Assembly: GCA_017621655.1 (NCBI GenBank)
Contig: JAGASS010000012.1
Coordinates: 1-53,456, forward strand
Length of the DNA stretch: 53,456 bases
Reading direction: 5' to 3'
Source of the DNA: Clostridia bacterium
GTDB lineage: Bacteria > Bacillota > Clostridia > Oscillospirales > CAG-272
Part shown: one piece after another, positions 1-9,294 of the stretch
Layout: every line of letters begins with the position of its first letter
How positions within the stretch are numbered: position 1 is the first letter of the stretch
Made by a program: the position numbers and the translations under genes
The notes under the pieces: model-generated
Seen by the model: the letters and a program-made list of their open reading frames with translations, nothing else
What the model was told of the DNA's origin: nothing
Databases searched by the model: none

Positions 1-99
1 CGTAGGGCGGGGGCTTGCTCCCGCCGCTCTAAAACAATGCAACTCAATGCCTTCTCCAATCGGAGAAGGCATACGGCGGGAGCAAGCCCCCGCCCTACG
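1..99. repeat. Palindromic repeat, family 1 (GGGCGGGGGCTTGCTCCCGCC arms)
   Basis: Perfect 26-bp inverted arms lie at 1-26 and 74-99. Nested inside, at about 47-72, is a second palindrome (CCTTCTCC/GGAGAAGG). There is no coding capacity. The same arm recurs at 14568-14713 (a pair) and 40818-40842 (a single arm). The element could fold into a long hairpin if transcribed past the end of the PHP gene. It resembles a MITE or REP-like element; no transposase is visible. The window starts at the first base of the arm, so the left boundary may be cut. Confidence 0.85.
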
Positions 100-122
100 A
101 ACAAATATCTATTTCGTTATGT

Positions 123-860
123 TTATTCGTTCTCTTCTTTCTTTACCGTGCCGTCTTTTTTACTGTAAGTAACGAGGTACTTCTTTTCATCCTCCGGCTC
201 GTGAAGTGAGAGGGTAATGGGATCGGCTTTGACAAGCGCCTCGACAAGCGACTTAGGGTCATTTACGGAATCGGGCAGAAACGCTCCGCAGTAAGGGCGG
301 TAGGGAACGTCGTGATGATAATCTGCACCCGTCGTTAGAAGCGCGTCGTGTTTGATGGCGAGTGCAGTCACATCGTCATAACTCGACGTATGATAAAGCG
401 GATGACTGCTAAGCTCGTATCCGTCAAGAAAACGGGGATCAAGAGGATAATATCCATTTCTGAACGGATGCGCCTGAATAAGAAGTCCGCCGCGCGATTT
501 TACAAGCGTATAAAGCTCCTCCTGCGTCATATCGTAGACCTCGGGAAATTCCTCGGTGAACGATTCGGGCAGGCCGTAAACGAGCAGATGACTGTTATCG
601 TGGCGGTGCATAGTGACCTCCATTCCGTAAATAACGGTAACTCCGATCTTGTCGCCCAATCGCTTCGCCATTCTGTATTCATCTGTATATCTCTTTGCAA
701 ATTCGGCTACGTCGCCGTTTCTTACGTAGCTTCTTTGATAATGATTGGTAAGGACGATTCCGTCAATACCGTTTTCCTTTGCAATTCTCAAAATCGTTTC
801 GGCATCTCCGAGACAGCATTCACTGATACCCGAAGTATGCGCGTGCATATCAATTAACAT
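123..860 (-). CDS. PHP-domain metal-dependent phosphoesterase
   Basis: A 245-aa protein of the PHP (polymerase and histidinol phosphatase) superfamily. The metal-ligand motifs are in the expected order: DMHAHT at the N terminus (HxH), LTNHYQ, YGMEVTM, IQAHPFR and GADYHHD near the C terminus. Known members hydrolyse phosphoesters with two or three bound metal ions; the substrate here cannot be read from sequence. It is probably cytosolic, with no signal peptide. The ATG at 860 follows AAAGGTG. It lies downstream of argS-yebC on the same strand and is separated from yebC by a strong hairpin, so it may be expressed at a lower level than those genes. The class is secure; the physiological role is unknown. 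Confidence 0.9.
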   Translation of the reverse strand: MLIDMHAHTSGISECCLGDAETILRIAKENGIDGIVLTNHYQRSYVRNGDVAEFAKRYTDEYRMAKRLGDKIGVTVIYGMEVTMHRHDNSHLLVYGLPESFTEEFPEVYDMTQEELYTLVKSRGGLLIQAHPFRNGYYPLDPRFLDGYELSSHPLYHTSSYDDVTALAIKHDALLTTGADYHHDVPYRPYCGAFLPDSVNDPKSLVEALVKADPITLSLHEPEDEKKYLVTYSKKDGTVKKEENE

Positions 861-879
861 TTTTCACCTTTAAGCAGAA

Positions 880-903
880 GAGGAGGGCATTACCGCCCTC
901 CTC
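880..903 (-). terminator. Hairpin between yebC and the PHP gene (attenuator or weak terminator)
   Basis: A 9-bp perfect GC-rich stem (GAGGAGGGC/GCCCTCCTC) with a 6-nt loop, directly after the yebC stop codon. On the minus strand it is followed only by a short pyrimidine-rich stretch rather than a clean U-run, so partial termination or mRNA processing is as likely as full termination. Confidence 0.55.
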
Positions 904-907
904 CAAA

Positions 908-1636
908 TCATTCTTCGTTTTCCCAGTTGTGATAGACGTTCTGAACGTCGTCGTTTTCGTCAAGCTTCTCAAGAAGAAGATTCATATTCTTGATAGCATC
1001 CTCGTCCTCAAGTGTGACGTAGTTAGACGGGATCTTGTCCTTGTCGGCAGAAACGATCTTGTAGCCCTTGGCTTCAAGATCAGCGCGGATAGCAGAAAGG
1101 TCCTCCGGCACGGTGTAGATCTCAAACGCTTCCTCGGAAGCAACGAAATCCTCGGCGCCTGCCTCAAGAGAATCCTCCATAAGCTTGTCCTCATCGACCT
1201 TGCCGTCGTTTTCGATAACGATAACGCCCTTGTCAGTGAAGAGGTAGCCGACGCATCCGCTTGTACCCATATTTCCGCCGTACTTGTCAAAGAAGTGACG
1301 AACCTCGGCGGCGGTACGGTTACGGTTGTCAGTCGCGGTCTCAACGATTACGGCAACTCCGCTCGGACCGTAGCCCTCGTAGGTTATCTCCTCGTAAACT
1401 GCGGCGTCAGCGGCAGATGCCTTCTTGATCGCACGGTCAATGTTGTCGTTCGGTACGTTGTTGTCCTTTGCCTTTGCGATAAGATCGCGCAGACGCGAGT
1501 TAGAGTTCGGATCGGGACCGCCCTCCTTGACCGCGATAGCGATCTCCTTGCCTATCTTGGTGAACACCGAAGCTCTCTGGGCGTCGGTCTTCTCCTTTTT
1601 ATGCATTATATTTTTCCATTTACTGTGTCCTGACAT
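908..1636 (-). CDS. yebC: YebC/PmpR/TACO1-family protein
   Basis: A 242-aa protein with the near-invariant family start MSGHSKWKNIMHKKEKTD and the later IVETATDNRNRTAAEVRHFF segment; length is typical. The family was first described as DNA-binding regulators (PmpR). More recent work on YebC and mitochondrial TACO1 ties it to translation of difficult peptide stretches, which suits a position 18 nt downstream of argS. It is cytosolic. The ATG at 1636 follows CGAGGTT. It is probably co-transcribed with argS from the promoter upstream of that gene. Confidence 0.95.
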   Translation of the reverse strand: MSGHSKWKNIMHKKEKTDAQRASVFTKIGKEIAIAVKEGGPDPNSNSRLRDLIAKAKDNNVPNDNIDRAIKKASAADAAVYEEITYEGYGPSGVAVIVETATDNRNRTAAEVRHFFDKYGGNMGTSGCVGYLFTDKGVIVIENDGKVDEDKLMEDSLEAGAEDFVASEEAFEIYTVPEDLSAIRADLEAKGYKIVSADKDKIPSNYVTLEDEDAIKNMNLLLEKLDENDDVQNVYHNWENEE

Positions 1637-1654
1637 ATCATTTAACCTCGTATA

Positions 1655-3400
1655 TTAGATCTTTGGTGTTTTCTTCAAGCATATAAGCCCGAAAGCGTTT
1701 CCGAGAACGGTCTTAGTTGCTTCGGTAAGACGCACGCGGAATGCGCGGGCGTTATCCTCGTTTGCCGAAAGGATCGGGCAGTCGTGATAGAAGCGGTTGA
1801 ACGCCGCGCAGATGTCGAGAATGTATCTCGTGATGACCATCGGCTCGCTGTCGGTGATAGCGTCGTTCACCTTTTCGGTGAAGAGCGAAAGAACTCTGCA
1901 AAGCGCCGCTTCAGCCGCCTGCGGCTCGTAGCCGCTTGTGAGCGACTTTTCGGGAACTCCGCCCGCCTTCTCGATGATCGAGCAGCAACGCGCGTAGGTG
2001 TACTGCGCGTAAGGACCGGTGTTGCCCTCAAAGGAAAGGGCGTCCTCGAGCGAGAAGTCGTTATCCTTGATACGGCTGTTGGTAAGATAATAGAATACGA
2101 TAGCGCCGATACCGACTGCCTCTGCAACCTCGTCCTTGTTTTCAAGGTCAGGGTTCTTTTCTTCCATTATCGCCTTGACCTTCTCGACCGCCATCTTGAA
2201 GAGGTCCTTAAGAAGAATTACGTTACCGGTTCTCGTCGCAAGCTTCATACCGCCGATAGAAACGGTGCCGTAAGGAATGTGAACAAGCTCGCCGTACCAT
2301 TCGTAGCCCATAAGCTCGAGAACTTTGAACCACTGCTGGAAGTGAAGTATCTGCTGATTCGACGTAACGTAAACGCACTTGTCAAAGTTGTAATGCTCCT
2401 TGCGGTAAACTGCTGCGGCGATGTCACGCGTAGGATAAAGCGTCGAACCGTCGCGCTTAAGAATAAGACAGGGAGGCATATTGTATTCCGAAAGGTCAAC
2501 TATCGACGCGCCGTCGTCTATCTTGAGTAGATCCTTGTCGCGCAGACGCTGAACCTGTGCAGGCATAAGATCGGTGTAGAAGCTTTCGCCTGCGTAGGAA
2601 TCAAAGGTGATACCGAGCTGCTTGTAGGTCTTTTCGTATTCGTTTAGCGAAATTTCGATAAACCATTTCCAGAGAGCGATATTTTCCTCGTCGCCGATCT
2701 CCATCTTGTGGAACTCGGCACGGCTCTGATCTGCAAGGTCGTCACGTGCGGGGATTCCGTTTTCGGGATCGCCCTTGATCGTGTTGTTGATGCGGACGTA
2801 AAGCTCTACGAGCTTATCGATTCCGCCCTCCTCGATCTGCTCCTTGTTGCCCCATAGCTTGTACGCAACGATGAGCTTACCGAACTGCGTTCCCCAGTCG
2901 CCGAGATGGTTTATACCGATGGCGTTCCAGCCGCAGAACTCGTGAAGCTTCTTGAGCGAATGACCGATAACGGTCGTTCCGAGATGACCGATATGGAAGG
3001 GCTTTGCGACGTTCGGCGAGGAATAGTCGATAACGAGCGTCTTGCCCTTACCGCTGTCACTTTTACCGTAATCGTCGCCCTCGGAAATTACCTTGTCAAG
3101 GATGCCGTCCGTAAAATAACTGTCGTCAATAAAGAAGTTAAGGTATCCGCCTGCGACCTCGGCTTTAGCAAGATATTCGACCTTGTCCATCGCCTCGGAA
3201 AGAAGCGAAGCGATAACGGGAGGCGCCTTACGAAGCGACTTGCTGAGCTTGAAGCAGGGGAATGCAATATCGCCCATATCTCTGCTTGGCGGATATTCGA
3301 GCATCGAAAGAAGCTCGGACGCCGAAAGCTCAGATTCGGGGGATATTTTCTTGATAGCGCAGGACAGTGCCTGCGAAAGCGTGTTCTTAAAATTTAACAC
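1655..3400 (-). CDS. argS: Arginyl-tRNA synthetase
   Basis: A 581-aa class I aminoacyl-tRNA synthetase that charges tRNA-Arg. The HIGH signature appears as PFHIGHLG in the N-terminal third. The KMSKS counterpart is degenerate (GMKLATRTGNV), as is usual in ArgRS. The C terminus is the helical DALR anticodon-binding domain, and the N terminus is the usual Arg-specific tRNA-recognition domain. The start is GTG at 3400, 6 nt after GGAGG; no in-frame ATG is better placed. The leader between the promoter and the start is only about 30 nt, too short for a T-box. Confidence 0.97.
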   Translation of the reverse strand: MLNFKNTLSQALSCAIKKISPESELSASELLSMLEYPPSRDMGDIAFPCFKLSKSLRKAPPVIASLLSEAMDKVEYLAKAEVAGGYLNFFIDDSYFTDGILDKVISEGDDYGKSDSGKGKTLVIDYSSPNVAKPFHIGHLGTTVIGHSLKKLHEFCGWNAIGINHLGDWGTQFGKLIVAYKLWGNKEQIEEGGIDKLVELYVRINNTIKGDPENGIPARDDLADQSRAEFHKMEIGDEENIALWKWFIEISLNEYEKTYKQLGITFDSYAGESFYTDLMPAQVQRLRDKDLLKIDDGASIVDLSEYNMPPCLILKRDGSTLYPTRDIAAAVYRKEHYNFDKCVYVTSNQQILHFQQWFKVLELMGYEWYGELVHIPYGTVSIGGMKLATRTGNVILLKDLFKMAVEKVKAIMEEKNPDLENKDEVAEAVGIGAIVFYYLTNSRIKDNDFSLEDALSFEGNTGPYAQYTYARCCSIIEKAGGVPEKSLTSGYEPQAAEAALCRVLSLFTEKVNDAITDSEPMVITRYILDICAAFNRFYHDCPILSANEDNARAFRVRLTEATKTVLGNAFGLICLKKTPKI

Positions 3401-3438
3401 TGTCGTTCCTCCGTATTATAAAAGCACATACATATTTT

Positions 3439-3467
3439 ATTTTACTACATTATACAGTATTTGTCAA
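3439..3467 (-). promoter_or_regulatory. Sigma-A promoter for argS-yebC
   Basis: TTGACA-N17-TAAAAT on the minus strand. The -35 is at 3462-3467, the -10 at 3439-3444 and the spacer is exactly 17 nt. Transcription would start about 30 nt before the GTG of argS. Confidence 0.8.
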
Positions 3468-3581
3468 TAGAATAAGGGCAGAGAAACGGAGCGAAAAGCA
3501 ATGTTTTTTATACTGTTGCCGTATCGTTTCAGGGTACAATAGGGCAAATTCTTCCACTGTCGAGAAACGCGTTACGTTGTT

Positions 3582-3666
3582 TGTAGGGACCGGCGTCCTC
3601 GACGGTCCGTATAAAAACGATGTTCCTTCACTCCAAAACGGGGCGTCGAGGACGTCGCCCCCTACA
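3582..3666. repeat. Palindromic repeat, family 2 (GGCGTCCTCGACG arms)
   Basis: Imperfect inverted arms at 3582-3608 and 3640-3666 begin TGTAGGG and end CCCTACA, around a 31-nt AT-rich centre. Related copies are at 40867-40951 (a pair) and 46914-46940 (a single arm). The 320-nt gap between argS and the metallophosphoesterase otherwise holds only the argS promoter, this repeat and a terminator. Confidence 0.8.
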
Positions 3667-3683
3667 ATGATGTAGATTACGCT

Positions 3684-3713
3684 AAAAATCCCCCGCGCCG
3701 TTTTGACGCGGGG
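3684..3713 (-). terminator. Rho-independent terminator of the metallophosphoesterase gene
   Basis: A 7-bp GC stem (CCCCGCG/CGCGGGG, 3691-3697 and 3707-3713) followed on the minus strand by ATTTTTAGC, just after the stop codon at 3721. Confidence 0.7.
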
Positions 3714-3720
3714 AGTCGAT

Positions 3721-4572
3721 TCAAGAATGAATTACATAGAGATAAGGCGGATAGTTTGCATTCAACGGCGAAGTGTATTGAGGTACGTTACCGAGCTTGC
3801 TCTCATGCTCAATGTGACAGTCACCGCAGATAAGCGCCTTGATGGGGGAATTATCCTCTTGTACCTTTGCAAAAACGGTCTTCCAGCCGTCGCCGTTACA
3901 AACTCCTTCGTCGCCAATGCTCCAGTCGGGCTTGCCCTGGTCGGCATTATGCTTGTGGAACTCCTTGGTCGAAAGCGGAACGTGTTGGAAAAGAATTACG
4001 TTATCCTCGCCCTCAAGCGCACTCATAAGGTCATTTAGCGACTTTTCGGGATAATAATACGGTCCGTTGTAAACGCCGATGAGGGTAAGCTCGCCGAGCT
4101 TCATCTTCTGAAGGTCGGTATTTTCTCCCGTGAGAGCTTTGAACCTTTCGCGCACCTCTTCTTCGGACATTCCCGAGAAGATCATATCGTGATTTCCGAT
4201 AACGAACATATATGGAGTTCTGAGCTTGTCAATGTTTCTCTTGATGAAATCAAACGCGCTCTGCGCGAAGAAATCGAGAATATCACCTGTGAAAACGATA
4301 ACGTCGGCGCAGTCGGGGGTAGCGGCAAGCTCGTCACACATTTTTTCGAAAAGCACAGACGTGGGAACGTCGTTTACGCGGAAATGCTTGTGTCGGAGAT
4401 TGTAAAAATCGATAAGCTTGGTGCCGCCCCAATATCCGTCGCCCTCGATTATGTATTCGCCCTCTTTTTCGTTACACATTACGACGTGAGAATCGGTAAT
4501 ATGCAGTATGCGATATTCCTTTTCAAGTCCGGGGATGATGACGTCTTTTCTTACAAATTCGTTAGTTCTCAT
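3721..4572 (-). CDS. Calcineurin-like metallophosphoesterase
   Basis: A 283-aa protein from the chosen start. The two-metal calcineurin-like motifs appear in order: ITDSHV (DxH), FTGDILDF (GDxxD), VIGNHDM (GNHD), FQHVPLS and ICGDCHIEH (GDxH). It should hydrolyse a phosphomono- or phosphodiester; the substrate is unknown. There is no signal peptide. The ATG at 4572 is preceded by AGAGGTG at good spacing; an in-frame ATG 54 nt further upstream has no ribosome binding site and would overlap the promoter. It is transcribed alone, divergently from smc. Confidence 0.88.
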   Translation of the reverse strand: MRTNEFVRKDVIIPGLEKEYRILHITDSHVVMCNEKEGEYIIEGDGYWGGTKLIDFYNLRHKHFRVNDVPTSVLFEKMCDELAATPDCADVIVFTGDILDFFAQSAFDFIKRNIDKLRTPYMFVIGNHDMIFSGMSEEEVRERFKALTGENTDLQKMKLGELTLIGVYNGPYYYPEKSLNDLMSALEGEDNVILFQHVPLSTKEFHKHNADQGKPDWSIGDEGVCNGDGWKTVFAKVQEDNSPIKALICGDCHIEHESKLGNVPQYTSPLNANYPPYLYVIHS

Positions 4573-4605
4573 AAAGCACCTCTTCGGTATGAATTTACTA
4601 AAAAC

Positions 4606-4634
4606 ATAGTAACATTTTTTTGACAAAAAGTCAA
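4606..4634 (-). promoter_or_regulatory. Sigma-A promoter of the metallophosphoesterase gene
   Basis: TTGACT-N17-TACTAT on the minus strand: -35 at 4629-4634 and -10 at 4606-4611. It is back to back with the smc promoter. Confidence 0.6.
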
Positions 4635-4688
4635 CCGGAAACCGCCGAAAAATAAGCGGTTTTTGACCCTTAAAATCACCGTAAGCTC

Positions 4689-4717
4689 TTGCATTTTCTT
4701 TTGATGTATGTTATAAT
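4689..4717 (+). promoter_or_regulatory. Sigma-A promoter of the smc operon
   Basis: TTGCAT at 4689-4694, a 17-nt spacer, then TATAAT at 4712-4717. It would start transcription about 70 nt before smc and can serve the whole closely packed run to leuS. Confidence 0.75.
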
Positions 4718-4791
4718 AACTTATTATATATAATAGGCGTATTATGTGCCTGCGCGTGTGCGGGCGTGAAAACGATTTAAGGAGTAAAGTT

Positions 4792-7700
4792 TTGAGATTA
4801 AAAGCGCTTGAAATGCAGGGGTTCAAATCCTTCCCCGATAAGACCGTACTCTCCTTCGACCAGGGAATAACTGCCGTCGTCGGACCGAACGGAAGCGGAA
4901 AATCCAATATAACGGACGCAGTCAGATGGGTGCTTGGCGAAATGTCGACCAAGAGCATACGCGGATCAAAAATGGAGGACGTCATCTTCGGCGGCTCCGA
5001 TAACCGCCGTCCGATGGGATATGCAGAGGTAACGCTCATAATCGACAATACCGTCGGTATAGGCCGTCTTGACAGCGAATACGACGAGGTCTCGGTAACG
5101 AGACGCTATTACCGCGGCGGCGACAGCGAATATCTGATAAACGGAAAGGCATCGCGCCTTAAGGACATCGCCGAATTGTTTATGAATACCGGTGTCGGTA
5201 AGACGGGTTATTCTAATATCGGTCAGGGTAAAATTGCCGAGATCATCTCGCAGAAGAGCGATGAACGCCGTTCGGTATTTGAAGAAGCGGCGGGCATATC
5301 GAAATACAGAGTAAGAAAAAACGAGGCGGAAAGAAAGCTTAAGGATACTGAAGCAAACCTCGTGCGTCTATCCGATATAATCGGCGAGCTTTCATCGCGC
5401 GTCGGACCGCTTGAAAAGGAAGCGGCGGCGGCAAGAAAGTATCTTGATCTTTATGAGCAGAAAAAAGAGGTAGACGTCGCGCTTTGGCTCTACGACGCGG
5501 AAACCATGCGCGCAAGAGCAAATGAGACCGAGCGCGCGTATATGTCGGCAAAGCTCGCGCTTGAAAGTGCCGAGAGCGAAATATCGGCTCTTGAAGCGAG
5601 AAGCGAAAACCTCTATACGAAGGCGGCGGAAAGCCAGAGCGGAGCCGAGGAGCTTACGAACCGCGTAAGCGAGTATATTGAAAAGCGCCACGGAATCGAG
5701 AGCAACAGCCGCGTCCTTGAAAACGACATACTACATACCGAAAGCCGTATCGAGCAGACGAAGAACGAAAGAGAGCTTCGACGCCTTTCACTCTCCGACG
5801 GTGAAAAGAGAGGTAAGGAGCTTGAAAACGAGCTTAAGAAAAAGACGGAAAAGCTTGAAGCCCTACGAAAAGAGCTTGAGGAGCTTGATAAAAAGGCGTC
5901 CGAAAAGAAAGAGCTTATTTCTTTCCTTGAAGAAAAGATCCTTGAATGCGAGGACGGCGAGCGCCTGACCGAAAGTAAGCTGATAGACGAAAGAGTCCGC
6001 CTCTCGGCTCTGACCGGATCGCATGAAAGCGAAAGCGAAAGAAGCGCGTCGCTCAAAAATGAGATAGCAGAGCTTGAAGCGGAGATCGCAGTCATTACCG
6101 ACGCGATGAACCGTTCGGAAAAAACTGTGGCTGACTATCTTTCTTCAATAGAAGAGGACAAGGCGAAGGCGAATGAAAAGGAAAGCGAAATTTCCGTACT
6201 CCGCACAGAGCTTGACGGCGTCAAGAGCGCGCTCGACCGTCTTAATCTCACAATAGAATCGAAAAATCACCGCGCGGAAACGCTCAAGAGAATGGACGAC
6301 CTTCTCGAGGGCTATAACCATAGCGTAAAGAACGTGATGCACGCCGTAGAAAACGGCGCGATAAAGGGTATTCACGGTCCCGTATCGAAGCTTATTTCGG
6401 TAAAGGGCGAATACAGCATCGCTATCGAAACGGCGCTCGGCGCGAATATTCAGAACATAGTTACCGAGGACGAGGAAGCCGCAAAAGCAGCTATCGCCTA
6501 TCTTAAAAAGACGAACGGCGGACGCGCGACCTTCTATCCGCTTACCGCGATGAAGGCGCAGACTCCCGTCATATCCGAAAACGAGCTTAAGAATAAAAAG
6601 GGCTATGTCGGAATGGCAGACGCGCTCTGCGGACACGATAAAAAGTACGCAGGAGTTATCGGAAACCTGCTCGGCAGAACGGCAGTTTTCGATAATATCG
6701 ATAACGCGGCGTACGTTGCAAAATCCTTCGGCTACCGTATAAGAATAGTTACCCTCGACGGACAGATAATAAATGCAGGCGGATCCTTTACGGGCGGCTC
6801 GACCCGTCAGGACAGCGGTATCCTTACAAGAAGCGCCGAAATTTCCTCGCTCAAGAGCGAGGTCGCAAAGCTCGGTATCGAGCTTGGTAGTAAGAAGGCA
6901 CACGAGGGCGAGCTTAATTCCGAAATTGAAAAGCTGAATTCGGAGATTGGCGGAATTAACGAGAGAATCGCTCTTCTCACAATGATGCTTAACGCTGAGC
7001 AAACGCAGTACGAGGTAAATAAGAGCAGACACGAAAATGAATCCATGCGCCTGTCTGCCCTCAATACCGCGCTTGAGGGACTCGGTAGAGAAAATGAGCA
7101 GTACGACATCGAGAGATCGAGTATCGAAGAAGCTATAAAGACGCTCGAAAACGAGCTGTCCGATAAGAAGAAAGAGACTGAAAATACCGTCGCACGCAGA
7201 AACGGAGAGGACGACGCGCTCGCCGCTATTCTTTCATCCTATAACGACGGAAGAATTGCCGAGGCGGCGCTCGAAAAGGACGTCGAAGCCCTTAATTCGG
7301 GAATCACTCTTAACGAAAGCACAGTCGAAGCACTCCGCGAGCAGATAGCACGCTCCGAGGAGCTTGGTGCTACCCTTGAGCAGAAGCTTTCCGACATCAA
7401 GAAGCGCATAAGCGAAAACAAGGTCACATTTGATACCTTGGCGGACGATATCAGCGCTCTTGAAGCCGAAAGAAGCAAGCTTATCTCTCAGAATATCGAA
7501 TATGAGAAGATACAGAGCCGCATAAGAGAGGAGCTTCGTGAGAAGACTCACGTAAGAGAAACTCTTTTCCGCGAGTTCACAAAGCTTGAGGGCGTAAGAG
7601 AAAATCTTACGACCGAGCACGACCGACTTGCGGCTAAGATATGGGAGGATTACGAGCTTACCTATACGGCGGCAACAGAGCTGAATTACGCACCCGTAAC

Positions 7701-8388
7701 CGAGGAAACTCGCCCGACCTACGGCGCGCGCCAGACCGAGCTTCGTAATAAGCTCCGCGCGCTCGGACACGTAAACGTCGGCGCAATTGAGGAATACGCA
7801 GACGTCAAGGAGCGTTACGATTTCAATACCGCGCAGTTTGAGGATCTGACGAAGGCGCGCGAGAGTCTCGACGGAATCATCTCGCGTCTTGAAAAGGAAA
7901 TGAAGACGATGTTCGTCACCGCCTTTGAGGAGATCAATAAGAACTTTAAGGTCACCTTCAAGGAGCTTTTCGGCGGCGGTACGGCTGAAATTTCCCTTAC
8001 CGATCCCGAAAACGTCCTGACAAGCGGAATCGAAATAAAGGTCGCCCCCCCCGGAAAGATAATAAAGAACCTTATATCTCTATCGGGCGGTGAGCAGTCG
8101 TTTGTCGCTATCGCGCTTATATTCGCGATACTGAACGTAAACCCGACACCCTTCTGCATATTCGACGAGATCGAAAGTGCGCTTGACGAGGTAAACGTCG
8201 TGCGCCTATCCGACTATATGCACAGATATTCCGAGAAGACGCAGTTTATCGTCATCACGCACCGCCGCGGTACTATGGAGGCATCAGATATGCTCTACGG
8301 TATCACGATGCCCGACAGAGGTATATCGAAGGTGCTGAGCATGAACGTAAACGAGGTCGAGAAGAAAATGGGAGGAGAGCTTAACTGA
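4792..8388 (+). CDS. smc: Chromosome segregation protein SMC
   Basis: From the TTG at 4792 this is a 1198-aa SMC ATPase, a typical length. It dimerises and with ScpA/ScpB compacts and segregates the chromosome. The Walker A GPNGSGKS is at residues 31-38. Long coiled coils at about 170-500 and 680-1020 flank a hinge at about 510-680. The ABC signature LSGGEQ is near 1100 and the Walker B IFDEIESALDE near 1120. The TTG start is preferred because AAGGAG lies 7 nt before it and the product then begins like other SMCs (short N terminus, LEMQGFKSF). A start at 4744 would add 16 unrelated residues. The stop overlaps the ftsY start by one base. No rnc gene precedes it here. Confidence 0.96.
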   Translation: MRLKALEMQGFKSFPDKTVLSFDQGITAVVGPNGSGKSNITDAVRWVLGEMSTKSIRGSKMEDVIFGGSDNRRPMGYAEVTLIIDNTVGIGRLDSEYDEVSVTRRYYRGGDSEYLINGKASRLKDIAELFMNTGVGKTGYSNIGQGKIAEIISQKSDERRSVFEEAAGISKYRVRKNEAERKLKDTEANLVRLSDIIGELSSRVGPLEKEAAAARKYLDLYEQKKEVDVALWLYDAETMRARANETERAYMSAKLALESAESEISALEARSENLYTKAAESQSGAEELTNRVSEYIEKRHGIESNSRVLENDILHTESRIEQTKNERELRRLSLSDGEKRGKELENELKKKTEKLEALRKELEELDKKASEKKELISFLEEKILECEDGERLTESKLIDERVRLSALTGSHESESERSASLKNEIAELEAEIAVITDAMNRSEKTVADYLSSIEEDKAKANEKESEISVLRTELDGVKSALDRLNLTIESKNHRAETLKRMDDLLEGYNHSVKNVMHAVENGAIKGIHGPVSKLISVKGEYSIAIETALGANIQNIVTEDEEAAKAAIAYLKKTNGGRATFYPLTAMKAQTPVISENELKNKKGYVGMADALCGHDKKYAGVIGNLLGRTAVFDNIDNAAYVAKSFGYRIRIVTLDGQIINAGGSFTGGSTRQDSGILTRSAEISSLKSEVAKLGIELGSKKAHEGELNSEIEKLNSEIGGINERIALLTMMLNAEQTQYEVNKSRHENESMRLSALNTALEGLGRENEQYDIERSSIEEAIKTLENELSDKKKETENTVARRNGEDDALAAILSSYNDGRIAEAALEKDVEALNSGITLNESTVEALREQIARSEELGATLEQKLSDIKKRISENKVTFDTLADDISALEAERSKLISQNIEYEKIQSRIREELREKTHVRETLFREFTKLEGVRENLTTEHDRLAAKIWEDYELTYTAATELNYAPVTEETRPTYGARQTELRNKLRALGHVNVGAIEEYADVKERYDFNTAQFEDLTKARESLDGIISRLEKEMKTMFVTAFEEINKNFKVTFKELFGGGTAEISLTDPENVLTSGIEIKVAPPGKIIKNLISLSGGEQSFVAIALIFAILNVNPTPFCIFDEIESALDEVNVVRLSDYMHRYSEKTQFIVITHRRGTMEASDMLYGITMPDRGISKVLSMNVNEVEKKMGGELN

Positions 8389-9293
8389 TGGGCTTTTTCG
8401 AAAAACTTAAAGCAGGTCTATCCAAGACGAAAAACGCCGTTTTCGGACGGCTCGACGGACTTTTTAAGTCATTTTCAAAGGTAGACGAAGAGCTGCTCGA
8501 GGAGCTTGAGGAGATACTGATCACAGCCGACGTTGGTGTGAACGTAACCGAAAGCATACTTGATTCGCTCCGCGAAAAAATAAGAAAAGAGAAGATAACC
8601 GATCCTATGGAGGTAAAGGCAGCGCTTCAGGTGCTTCTGCGCGAAAAGGTAGGAGAGGGAGAAGGGCTTGACCTTTCGACAAATCCCTCAGTCATTCTCG
8701 TTATCGGCGTAAACGGAGTCGGTAAAACTACGTCTATAGCCAAGATAGCTAATCTTCTTAAAAAGGACGGCAAAAGCGTGCTTCTTGCCGCCGCAGATAC
8801 CTTCCGCGCCGCCGCGATCGACCAGCTCGGCGTGTGGGCAGACCGCGTGGGCGTTGAGCTTATCCGTCACGGAGAGGGCTCTGATCCTGCCGCAGTCGTT
8901 TTCGACGCACTGAGCGCCGCTAAAAAAAGAGGCACCGACGTAGTTATCGTCGATACCGCAGGACGTCTTCACAATAAGAAGAACCTGATGGATGAGCTTG
9001 CGAAGATAAACAGAGTTATCGAGCGTGAAACGCCGGGCGCTTCCCGCGAGACGCTACTTGTGCTCGACGCAACGACGGGACAGAACGCTGTCCTTCAGGC
9101 AAAGGAATTCAAAAACGCCGCACCGCTTACGGGTCTTGTTCTTACAAAGCTTGACGGTACTGCAAAGGGTGGAATCGTATTCTCGATAAAAGAGGAGCTT
9201 GGAATCCCCGTAAAATTCATCTGCGTCGGCGAGCAGATAGATGACCTACAGTATTTCGTTGCCGACGAATTTGTCGCGGCACTGTTTGAATGA
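8388..9293 (+). CDS. ftsY: Signal recognition particle receptor FtsY
   Basis: A 301-aa SRP-type GTPase that docks ribosome-SRP complexes at the membrane. The N and G domains are complete: P-loop GVNGVGKTT near residue 106, DTAGRLHNKKNL near 188 and TKLDGTAKGG near 254. The acidic membrane-targeting A domain is almost absent, as in many Firmicutes. Start and stop are translationally coupled: the ATG shares a base with the smc stop, and rdgB starts two bases after the ftsY stop. smc-ftsY is a common Firmicutes order. Confidence 0.97.
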   Translation: MGFFEKLKAGLSKTKNAVFGRLDGLFKSFSKVDEELLEELEEILITADVGVNVTESILDSLREKIRKEKITDPMEVKAALQVLLREKVGEGEGLDLSTNPSVILVIGVNGVGKTTSIAKIANLLKKDGKSVLLAAADTFRAAAIDQLGVWADRVGVELIRHGEGSDPAAVVFDALSAAKKRGTDVVIVDTAGRLHNKKNLMDELAKINRVIERETPGASRETLLVLDATTGQNAVLQAKEFKNAAPLTGLVLTKLDGTAKGGIVFSIKEELGIPVKFICVGEQIDDLQYFVADEFVAALFE

Positions 9294-9294
9294 T

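Noticed and set aside
3401..3438. T-box leader for argS
   Set aside because: The predicted transcript leader is about 30 nt, far too short; leuS likewise has only a 24-nt gap upstream.
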